Shown one piece after another: positions 16,001 to 21,445 of a stretch of 21,445 bases of DNA. Origin of the DNA: a virus; IMG/VR virus record IMGVR_UViG_3300042475_000993, positions 1-21,445 of that record; one strand, given 5' to 3'. The notes under the pieces were generated by a model. It worked only from the letters and a program-made list of their open reading frames with translations, was not told where the DNA came from and did not search any database. The translations under genes and the position numbers were made by a program. The stretch's first letter is position 1, and each line of letters opens with the position of its first letter.

Positions 16001-16258
16001 ATCGTGACGACAGTCGGCGGCAAGACGTTCGATTGGACCGATGCCTACATCGCAGAGCATGGCGGCGAGGACGAATACTTCGTAAAGAAGTCCGACTTCG
16101 GTGTCATCGCGCAGGACGTGGAGGCAATGTTCCCACTTGCTGTCCGCAAGCGCCCAGACGGGACACTGGCCGTTGACTACGAGAGGCTGGTCGCCGTGGC
16201 ATTCGCGGCCATCAAAGAGTTAAAGGCGGAACTGGACGAGCTACGGGGAGCTAAGTAA
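13064..16258 (+). CDS. Second modular tail fiber with C-terminal S74 intramolecular chaperone
   Basis: This 1064-aa protein is the second probable fiber in the window. Residues 1-150 (SFTQVFGGTTIYPSDVSYLA, then LEWPLEATTGNN) match a head module I recognise from many uncultured-phage fibers and probably anchor the fiber to the tail. Residues 150-340 are beta-rich. Residues 350-800 hold seven GGTG/GGTN repeats (350, 412, 518, 607, 647, 718, 786), some followed by NLGAAASGANSDITSL blocks. An Ala/Thr/Ser-rich part (820-930) follows. The last 102 residues are an S74 chaperone: SSDARLKENV with candidate catalytic Ser963 plus its Lys, FGVIAQDVEAMFPLAV, and a final coiled coil. Unlike fiber 1, there are no YDxxNTxYY repeats, so the receptor-binding part should differ. 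Its stop overlaps the next start (TAATG). Confidence 0.96.
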   Translation: MSTSFTQVFGGTTIYPSDVSYLALALTSDITLEWPLEATTGNNVVARIIDITPTGPFTIALPDAMSVGVGQTILFNNLGPDTITVDNAAGNAILSIGAGEQWQCYLISNTTVGGVWRTFRYGAAVAQAQAAALAGAGLVADGSELAQNYEVIDFSITPYNLTAPDRARVFVWGGGLGTLNLPTAVAAGDGWFVQVRNGGQGDLTVDPSGTELINAASTLRLQPGDSAVIVSDGVQWYTIGLGQQAVFAFDYTTIAVTGGTYTLAGSELNRIAYKFTGTLASNANIVVPATVQQYWVNNATTGAFTLGVKTASGTATLVAQGETAILYCDGTEIISATTSAPFAGVLSVAQGGTGASNAPSALTNLGGTGIGTAVFTASTTAAARSAIAAAASGANSDITSLSGLTTPLSVAQGGTNATTAGAARTSLGAAASGSNADITALTNAAGIQIGAPTAGAQGAGTINATGLFINGVGVGTGSGSVTSVAMTVPSFLSVTGSPVTTSGTLAVSLSGTALPVANGGTGQTSYTDGQLLIGNSTGNTLTKATLTAGSGISITNSAGGITITSTAGGGTVTSVAASGGTTGLSFTGTPITTSGTLTLAGTLAIASGGTGATSASGARLNLGAAGSGANSDITSLAGLTTALSIGQGGTGATDAATARANLGAGTGNGTVTSVSGTGSVNGITLTGTVTSSGSLTLGGTLSGVSLTTQVSGTLPIGNGGTGATSAAAALSSLGAYPASNPSGFTSNTGTVTSVSGSGGTTGLTLTGGAITTSGTLTLGGTLAVANGGTGATDAATARSNLSVPSATGSGASGTWSISINGNAATATSATTAGSATSATTAGSVTNAVTFNNTGGAAAGTTFNGSAARTIDYSTVGAPKADGTGASGTWGINISGNAATATSATSATSATSATSATTATTATTANALNTSNNYQVNSLGVGTAGSGTTGEIRATNNVTAFYSSDARLKENVRPIENALDIVTTVGGKTFDWTDAYIAEHGGEDEYFVKKSDFGVIAQDVEAMFPLAVRKRPDGTLAVDYERLVAVAFAAIKELKAELDELRGAK
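14111..15445 (+). repeat. GGTG tail-fiber repeats in fiber 2
   Basis: Seven copies of x-(Q/N/S)-GGT(G/N) start near 14111, 14297, 14615, 14882, 15002, 15215 and 15419. The 15215 copy continues into SLGAYPASNPSGFTSNTGT, almost the same block as two places in fiber 1. Confidence 0.8.
15533..15840 (+). repeat. Ala/Thr/Ser low-complexity segments
   Basis: Two (A/T)ATS-type runs (15533-15600 and about 15760-15838) are built from GCGACC/ACGTCG-like triplet repeats and flank a short non-repetitive block. Both are preceded by the same ISGNAATATSA-like sequence, so this looks like a duplicated unit just before the S74 domain. The number of repeats could change by slippage. Confidence 0.7.
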
Positions 16259-16821
16259 TGACGCTTAACTCTTCAGGCCCAATCAGTCTGGGTGGCAGCA
16301 CTGCGGGGCAGTCCATCAACCTTGAGTTGGGTAAAGCTGCTACCGCCACGGTTTCACTGAACGACACCGACGTCCGCACGCTGGCGGGCGTTGCGTCTGG
16401 CGCTATTGTCATGCCGACCAACTTCTACGGCAAGAGCAATGTCCTTATTACTTTCAGCGATTACGGCGTTTTCGCTGCGGGTTTTGGGTATTCCGAAGCA
16501 GCGTACGCAATTTTCGGTGCTGGTGCCGCCATCGGCCAAGTATATGAGGCGCTTAACGGCGGCTCTTATATGTATGTAGAACAGTGGTGCACACCAACCA
16601 GCCAAGGTGGAAACTACGAAGTTTACGCTAGTGTGACAGCCGGTTCGGTTACTGGCACGGTTAACACTTGGATAGCGACGACTGGTAACCCCGCTTGGCT
16701 CGTAGATATTTCTGGGTCAGGAAACTCTGCGTATGCCCAACTAGCCTTCCAAGTTCGCCGCACTGGCACTGCCACGGTGCTTGATACGTGGACCGTAGAC
16801 CTCAACGCGGAAGCTCTATAA
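16258..16821 (+). CDS. Fiber-associated or short receptor-binding protein with common phage N-terminal module
   Basis: This 187-aa protein starts in a TAATG overlap with fiber 2. Residues 1-60 (SGPISLGGSTAGQSINLELG, then VRTLAGVASGAIVMPTNFYGK) form a module I recognise from many phage fiber-related proteins, probably a virion attachment part. Residues 60-187 are a different beta-rich domain, with aromatic and Gly/Ala content (FSDYGVFAAGFGYSEAAY, then NGGSYMYVEQW) and alternating hydrophobics to the end. It has no S74 domain. The C-terminal part is clearly more AT-rich than the flanking genes (one 60-bp line, 16441-16500, counts to about 48% GC). Position between a fiber and the nozzle gene suggests a short fiber tip, adhesin or connector; the exact role is inferred. 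Confidence 0.87.
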   Translation: MTLNSSGPISLGGSTAGQSINLELGKAATATVSLNDTDVRTLAGVASGAIVMPTNFYGKSNVLITFSDYGVFAAGFGYSEAAYAIFGAGAAIGQVYEALNGGSYMYVEQWCTPTSQGGNYEVYASVTAGSVTGTVNTWIATTGNPAWLVDISGSGNSAYAQLAFQVRRTGTATVLDTWTVDLNAEAL

Positions 16822-18596
16822 TGCCCGAACAAATCGTACAGATACGCTCCGCCCCCGGCATTAAGCGGGACGGAACCAAGTTCGAGGGCGACCAGTACGT
16901 TGACGGCCAGTGGGTCCGCTTCCAGCGTGGGCTGCCACGTAAGATTGGCGGCTACCGCTCGATCAACAAGTTCCTGCGCGGCCTGCCGCGTGCGCTGCAT
17001 GAGTATACGCAGGACTTGCTGACATATGTCCACGCCGGATCGGCTGACCGCCTTGAGCGTTTCTTCATCGACGCCACATTCAACACGAGCGTCATAACTG
17101 ACCGCACACCCTCGTCGGGTTTCACCGTAGACGACGGCAATATGTGGCAGTTCGCCACGGCATACGACACGACCAACGGTAACCAGATTGTCGCGCAAGT
17201 CGCGCCGAACCTCGGCTGCATCTGCAACAGCGACGGCGGCGCGCTCTTCGTCGGCGACCTCCTCGGCACAAGTGTGTTGACGGAAGTTACCACGGTGCCT
17301 GCAAACTTCAGCGTCACTGGCGGCGTCGTCACGCTGCCGCCTTACACGTTCGCCTTCGGTAACGACGGCTACGCGGCGTGGTCCGTGCCCAACGATCCCG
17401 CCGACTTCACAAGCTCTGGCGCGGGCAATGCCTACATCACAGGCCAGAAAATCGTCAAAGGCATGCCACTGCGCGGCGGTCCCGGCAACAGCCCCTCCGG
17501 CCTGTTTTGGTCGGCGGACAGCCTCATTCGTGGCACTTACGTTGGTGGCACGGCGGTGTTCCAGTTCGACACCATCAGCACGCAGTCGTCAATCTTGGCA
17601 GCCAACAGCGTCATCGAGTACGACGGCATCTTCTACTGGATTGGCACCGACCGCTTCCTGATGTTCAACGGCGTCGTGCGCGAGGTCGAGAACAATCTAA
17701 ACCTCAACTTCTTCTTCGACAACCTGAACTATGCGCAGCGCCAGAAGGTGTTCGCGTATAAGGTTCCGCGCTTCGGCGAGATATGGTGGTGCTTCCCGTT
17801 CGGCGACAGCCTCGAACCGAACCATGCCGTCATTTACAACGTCCGTGAGAATACGTGGTACGACACCGAACTGCCCAATGGTGGTCGCGGTGCGGGCCTC
17901 TTCCCCGCCGTGTTCAGCAAGCCGCTCCTGTCTGGCGTCGAGCCACAAGAGGCCGAAGCCGTTACGGCTGCGGTGGTTGCGGGCGGCACAGGCTACGCCG
18001 TGGGCAACACGCTCACCGTTGTAGGGGGTCTGGGTCAAATCGACACGGAGTTGACGGTCACGACCATCGGTGGTGGCGGCGTTATCACTGGCGTCTCTAT
18101 CAGCAACGCAGGGCAGTATGCCGAAATACCGACCAACCCAGTCAGCGTTACTGGCGGAGCGGGTTCCGCCGCGACGTTTAACCTGACGTTCGACAATCCG
18201 TACAAGTTCTGGGTTCACGAGGTGGGCACGGACGAGATTGACGGCCTGACGCTGAACCCAATCCAGTCGTTCTTCGAGACCGCCGACCTGTCGTTGCCTG
18301 TCACAACGCAAGTCAACAAGTCGCTTCAGGCACTGATGATCGAACCAGACTTCGTCCAGAGCGGCGACATGACGGTTCAGGTTATGGGCCGTGCGAACGC
18401 CCGCGCACCTGAAGTCAACGGCATTATCATGACGTTTGTTGAAGACCCGCAGACGCCGCAGGAGCAGGTCGTCTTCCTCAAGACGCAGCGCCGCGAACTG
18501 CGCTTCCGCTTCGAGAGCAACACCCTCGGCGGCGACTATCAAATGGGCCTCGTGCTTGCGCACGTCCAGCCCGGCGATGGCACGACACTGGGATGA
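16821..18596 (+). CDS. Tail nozzle / packaged-DNA stabilisation protein (P22 gp10-like)
   Basis: This is a 591-aa protein starting at the TAATG overlap with GGAAG upstream; codons back to 16788 are in the previous gene. The centre has the family's strongest segment, AANSVIEYDGIFYWIGTDRF followed by MFNGVVREVENNLNLNFFFD, then FGEIWWCFPFG and NHAVIYNVRENTWYDTEL. This fits P22 gp10-type stabilisation proteins and T7 gp12-type nozzles, beta-propeller proteins that close the tail and hold packaged DNA. Residues ~381-457 (VVAGGTGYAVGNTLTVVGG, then ISNAGQYAEIPTNPVSVTGG) are an inserted beta domain seen in many phage structural proteins, which makes this longer than P22 gp10 (about 470 aa). It works with the adaptor at 12408. 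The stop overlaps the next start (ATGA). Confidence 0.88.
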   Translation: MPEQIVQIRSAPGIKRDGTKFEGDQYVDGQWVRFQRGLPRKIGGYRSINKFLRGLPRALHEYTQDLLTYVHAGSADRLERFFIDATFNTSVITDRTPSSGFTVDDGNMWQFATAYDTTNGNQIVAQVAPNLGCICNSDGGALFVGDLLGTSVLTEVTTVPANFSVTGGVVTLPPYTFAFGNDGYAAWSVPNDPADFTSSGAGNAYITGQKIVKGMPLRGGPGNSPSGLFWSADSLIRGTYVGGTAVFQFDTISTQSSILAANSVIEYDGIFYWIGTDRFLMFNGVVREVENNLNLNFFFDNLNYAQRQKVFAYKVPRFGEIWWCFPFGDSLEPNHAVIYNVRENTWYDTELPNGGRGAGLFPAVFSKPLLSGVEPQEAEAVTAAVVAGGTGYAVGNTLTVVGGLGQIDTELTVTTIGGGGVITGVSISNAGQYAEIPTNPVSVTGGAGSAATFNLTFDNPYKFWVHEVGTDEIDGLTLNPIQSFFETADLSLPVTTQVNKSLQALMIEPDFVQSGDMTVQVMGRANARAPEVNGIIMTFVEDPQTPQEQVVFLKTQRRELRFRFESNTLGGDYQMGLVLAHVQPGDGTTLG

Positions 18597-18829
18597 TCGA
18601 CCCTCGCGGCATGACTTGGCAAGACTGGGCCAGTTCGGTTATACTGTCGGTCAACGACGCGTGGGCGTTCGGCACGCCCCCCGCAGAGGCGGAGTGGCAA
18701 GGCTGGGCTATAGGGCTGTTGCGGGCCTCTCCTTTTGCGCAACAAATTATTCCCGATCCATATCAGTTCTCGGATTGGCGTGAGTGGGGAATGCGTGTAT
18801 ATCCAATGCTCGAAGGTAAAAGCTCATGA
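18593..18829 (+). CDS. Small Trp-rich phage protein with three WxxW motifs
   Basis: This 78-aa protein of unknown function begins in an ATGA overlap with the nozzle gene and ends in another with the next gene. It has seven Trp, six of them in three similar units: TWQDWA (9-14), EWQGWA (34-39) and DWREWG (61-66), separated by Pro-containing loops. Similar short Trp-rich proteins occur between tail genes in other podovirus-like phages, as far as I can recall. Even spacing of the units suggests three helix-loop repeats that could pack in a small fold or wrap a partner protein. No catalytic residues or membrane segment are evident. Confidence 0.8.
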   Translation: MIDPRGMTWQDWASSVILSVNDAWAFGTPPAEAEWQGWAIGLLRASPFAQQIIPDPYQFSDWREWGMRVYPMLEGKSS

Positions 18830-21445
18830 ACTACATCCCCGGCTTCAGCAACTATCTGGAAACGTCCGTGCCGCGCTACGCCGTAGGCGGACGTGTGATG
18901 GATGGCGAGCGCATGATGTACGACATGGACCGTTACGGCGAGCCTATGATGTACGACATGGGCGGCTACGGTGACGGTGACACGCGCGGCTACAGCGAGC
19001 CGTATCAGTACGTTAATCCGTATCAATACAACGAGCCGGTCTACAGCGAACCTGTCTACAGCGCGCCGTACGTCGATCCAATTATGTACGGCGCTGCCGC
19101 AGATCAGTACGTCGAGCCTATCATGAACGCGCCACGCGAAGCGGCTGTTATGCCGATGACGACCGAGGCTGCGCCTGTTCCTGCGGCAACGCCTGATTAC
19201 AATTCAGACTTCATGAATACCATGCGCGCTTCAGGTATGTCCGAAGCCGATCTAGCGGGCTTGGCTAACTTTTCCGGTTTCGATAACAGCCTGTACGGGT
19301 TGAACTTTGCTTCCAACTTCGGCGGGGGCGGTGGGGGTAACAACATGTACCCCGAAGACCCCAACTTGCAATACATCAGCGCACCACTATCGAACAAAGG
19401 CAACGCCACCTCGCAGACGGGAGGCAACACCTTCGCGGTGCGGGCCGACCAGCCTGTACGCCTCGTTGACCACCGCACCAACCAGATCGTGTTCGAGGGC
19501 ACAGGTTTCGACGCCGCGCGCAAGGCAACTGAATTAGGTCAAGGCCTGACGAACCAGTTTGGTCGCAAGGCGAACTACAGCATCCAAACCGCAGACCCGA
19601 CTGGTAACTACTCGACCGTCGCGTATGAGAAGAAGAACAAGAGCACGCTGGGCAAGATTGCCAACGTGGCAGGCACCTTGCTGCCGCTGGCGATGATCCC
19701 GCTGACTGCGGGCGCGTCGGCAGGCTCGCTTCTTGCAAGTACTGCGGGTAAAATTGGTCTTGGGACTGCCCTCGGTGCCGCAGGCGCGGGCCTAAAGGGT
19801 GACAACATTCTCAAGGGCGCGGCGATGGGCGGCCTCTCCGCCGCTGGTGGCGCTCTCCTCGGCGGCCCTATAGGCGATATTGGGGCGTCGAACCTCGGTC
19901 TTAAAGCGGGCACCGCGATTGGTACGGGCCTCGGCGCAACAGCAGGCGGCTTGGCCACGGGCCAGAGCCTGAAGAACTCACTTCTTGGTGGCGTCGCTTC
20001 TGGTGCGCTTAGTTACGTCACGCCCGACATAGCTAAAGGACTTGGCATAGGCCAAACGCCTGCCACGAGTGCCAGCACTAGCGGCGGTGGTGTGCCAACC
20101 TCGGATATTGTGGTTAGCGGATACGCCCCAACTAGCATAGGCACCACTCTCGGCGGCTCGCCTAACAAAATTCAAAGAGCATTGGGTCAAGGGACTGAAG
20201 CCCCGTATGACGGCATTACGGCCATCGGCGAGAGGATCGGCAACCCGTTTGGTGTTAACCTTGGTGGCAACCAGTACGGCGCGCCCGGAGAGGACCAATC
20301 CGCGTTCGACCGACTGACCCAACCAGAACCTGCGCCCGAAATGCCAGTCGAAGACATCATCAAGGTTACCGGTCAAGTTCCGGGGGCTGTTACGCCCTAC
20401 GCTCCGATAGCGGGCTTTGACGGTCCGGGTCTTTCGCCGGAAGTAATCAACAAGATTGACCAACCGGCAGCAGACACGCCTACCGAAGAAGAAATCCTTG
20501 TTCAGGCGCGCAAGGGGTTTGACCCCGTAAGCATAACTGCGCCATTACCTACCGACTTTCTGCCAACAGGCGGTTTGCCTAAACCAACGGTTGACGTTAC
20601 TGACACCGTTTCGCCGGAAGAAATCCTTGTCGAGGCACGCAAGCCTCTTGCGCCAATCTCGCCCGGCCTCTCCCCTGAAGTACTTCGCGCGGTTGAAGGG
20701 CCAGTAAGTGAAAAGCCAGCTACTGACGAAATCGTCGTTACCGGACAGCGTCCGGGGGCTGTTACGCCCTACGCTCCGATAGCGGGCGTCGAGACACCTA
20801 TGCCTGACATGGCTGAGACGCCTGAAGAGGCCGAAGCTAAGAGAAAGAAGCTCGGCCTCGAAGAGTACCTGCGCATCGCGGGCCTCATCTCCGGTTTAGT
20901 CGGCGGCGGTGGTGGCGGTGGCTCAGGCCAAACTGGAACATACGGCGGTGGCGGCACAGGCCGCTTGAACCCGATATTCTCGGCCAAGCTGCCATCCGCA
21001 GGCGGCCTTGGCTCTATCGGCGCGACCCGCACAGCGCGTCCGATGGGCGACGTAGATTGGCTGACTTACGGCACGCGGCCTGAGCTTAACTTCTTCGACT
21101 ACGCGGCGCAGAATAACCCTGCGCCTATCACCACACCTATTCCAAACGAGCCGAGAGGCCCGTCGATGTACGCCCCTGACGTTGACAACATGCGTTTCGC
21201 AAAGGGCGGCTCGTCCAAGCGCAGCGAATTTGCAGTCAACGGCCCCGGCACTGGCCGCAGCGACGACATCCCTGCGGTGCTGTCCGACGGCGAATATGTG
21301 ATCGACGCCGAGACTGTTGCCCTGCTGGGTGACGGGTCGAATAAGGCTGGCGCAAAGAAGCTGGACGAGCTTCGAGTTAAAGTTCGTAAACACAAGGGTC
21401 AGAAGTTGGCAAAGGGCCGTTTTAGTGCTAACGCCAAGAAGGCCG
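18826..21445 (+). CDS. Large virion-associated protein with TonB-box-like motifs (3'-truncated)
   Basis: The ATG at 18826 (ATGA overlap) opens a frame I read through without a stop to the window edge, at least 873 codons. Residues 1-25 (GFSNYLETSVPRYAVGGRV) lead into a Tyr/Met/Pro-rich part (28-100) with MMYDM and YSEP units. Residues ~194-272 form a domain (NTFAVRADQPVRLVDHRTNQ, then GRKANYSIQTADP). Residues 276-398 are a long Ala/Gly-rich hydrophobic stretch that could insert in membranes. Residues 426-650 carry five (D/E)-(I/E)-I-(V/L)-V-x-(A/G)-like motifs within repeats. Residues 806-826 (GPGTGRSDDIP, then LSDGEYVI) form a C-terminal signature I know from many aquatic-phage structural proteins. 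The role is inferred as a tail-associated or ejected virion protein. The true C-terminus is outside the window. Confidence 0.93.
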   Translation, partial: MNYIPGFSNYLETSVPRYAVGGRVMDGERMMYDMDRYGEPMMYDMGGYGDGDTRGYSEPYQYVNPYQYNEPVYSEPVYSAPYVDPIMYGAAADQYVEPIMNAPREAAVMPMTTEAAPVPAATPDYNSDFMNTMRASGMSEADLAGLANFSGFDNSLYGLNFASNFGGGGGGNNMYPEDPNLQYISAPLSNKGNATSQTGGNTFAVRADQPVRLVDHRTNQIVFEGTGFDAARKATELGQGLTNQFGRKANYSIQTADPTGNYSTVAYEKKNKSTLGKIANVAGTLLPLAMIPLTAGASAGSLLASTAGKIGLGTALGAAGAGLKGDNILKGAAMGGLSAAGGALLGGPIGDIGASNLGLKAGTAIGTGLGATAGGLATGQSLKNSLLGGVASGALSYVTPDIAKGLGIGQTPATSASTSGGGVPTSDIVVSGYAPTSIGTTLGGSPNKIQRALGQGTEAPYDGITAIGERIGNPFGVNLGGNQYGAPGEDQSAFDRLTQPEPAPEMPVEDIIKVTGQVPGAVTPYAPIAGFDGPGLSPEVINKIDQPAADTPTEEEILVQARKGFDPVSITAPLPTDFLPTGGLPKPTVDVTDTVSPEEILVEARKPLAPISPGLSPEVLRAVEGPVSEKPATDEIVVTGQRPGAVTPYAPIAGVETPMPDMAETPEEAEAKRKKLGLEEYLRIAGLISGLVGGGGGGGSGQTGTYGGGGTGRLNPIFSAKLPSAGGLGSIGATRTARPMGDVDWLTYGTRPELNFFDYAAQNNPAPITTPIPNEPRGPSMYAPDVDNMRFAKGGSSKRSEFAVNGPGTGRSDDIPAVLSDGEYVIDAETVALLGDGSNKAGAKKLDELRVKVRKHKGQKLAKGRFSANAKKA
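18913..18960 (+). repeat. Short direct repeat in the Tyr/Met-rich N-terminus
   Basis: The 15-bp sequence ATGATGTACGACATG occurs exactly at 18913-18927 and 18946-18960, inside an imperfect 33-bp tandem unit encoding E(R/P)MMYDMxxYG. YxEP-type units follow for about 60 more residues. Confidence 0.75.
20379..20415 (+). repeat. 37-bp perfect direct repeat, copy A
   Basis: The 37 bp starting TCCGGGGGCTGTTACGCC is identical to 20751-20787, 372 bp (124 codons) downstream. Both copies are in the same frame and encode PGAVTPYAPIAG. The bases just upstream are also similar (GTTACCGG in each). Confidence 0.9.
20751..20787 (+). repeat. 37-bp perfect direct repeat, copy B
   Basis: Second copy of the 37-bp repeat, following the strongest TonB-box-like motif (DEIVVTGQR). 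Third codon positions are identical to copy A, which suggests a recent duplication or gene conversion. Confidence 0.9.

Noticed and set aside
17697-18563. 288-aa antisense open frame opposite the nozzle gene
   Set aside because: The nozzle protein on the + strand has clear family motifs; the antisense product has none.
1-21445. tRNA, rRNA or integrase/attachment site
   Set aside because: No cloverleaf-like sequence, rRNA segment or recombinase gene was recognised; searches such as tRNAscan-SE would be decisive, but nothing suggests one.

Overview
The window is a stretch of a tailed-phage genome, most likely a podovirus (short-tailed phage) that infects a Gram-negative bacterium. Every supportable gene is on the + strand. 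Genes are packed with 1-30 bp overlaps or very short gaps, and I see no tRNA, rRNA, CRISPR array, insertion sequence or metabolic gene. The podovirus reading rests on an SU10-type head-tail adaptor-like protein, a P22 gp10-like tail nozzle/stabilisation protein, and no sign of tape-measure, sheath or major tail-tube genes. A GH19-type endolysin fits a Gram-negative host. TonB-box-like motifs in the last gene have a flavour common in alphaproteobacterial TonB receptors, but that is only a weak hint about the host. Many of the proteins resemble those of uncultured aquatic phages.

Layout. (1) 1-7.6 kb: the 3' part of a connector/adaptor-like virion gene, two tandem paralogous small CxxC proteins, a giant 1932-aa tail fiber ending in an S74 intramolecular chaperone, and two small conserved phage proteins. 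(2) 7.56-12.34 kb: a block rich in membrane-associated and exported proteins. It holds a DUF5856-like helical protein, a one-TM coiled-coil protein, two consecutive proteins with signal peptides (one Asn/Thr/Ser-rich with tandem repeats, one with a nidogen-like beta domain and an acidic linker), another TM/coiled-coil protein, a two-TM holin-like protein with a C-terminal EF-hand loop, the GH19 endolysin and a small C-terminal-TM protein. (3) A 65-bp gap at 12343-12407 with a good sigma70-like promoter candidate. (4) 12.4-21.4 kb: SU10-like adaptor, a second S74 fiber (1064 aa), a 187-aa fiber-associated protein, the gp10-like nozzle protein with an inserted beta domain, a Trp-rich small protein, and a large virion-associated protein of at least 873 codons that runs off the window.

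How they work together. The two S74 fibers and the 187-aa protein probably form the receptor-binding apparatus, attached to a short tail built from the adaptor and the nozzle. The large last protein, with a long Ala/Gly-rich hydrophobic segment, is a candidate for an ejected or tail-associated protein. The middle block carries out lysis and perhaps modifies the envelope.

The observations I rate highest are five TonB-box-like motifs repeated in the last protein, the consecutive pair of exported proteins beside the lysis genes, and the EF-hand loop on the holin-like protein. No single segment is clearly a wholly new defence or mobile system. No gene-free stretch exceeds 65 bp.
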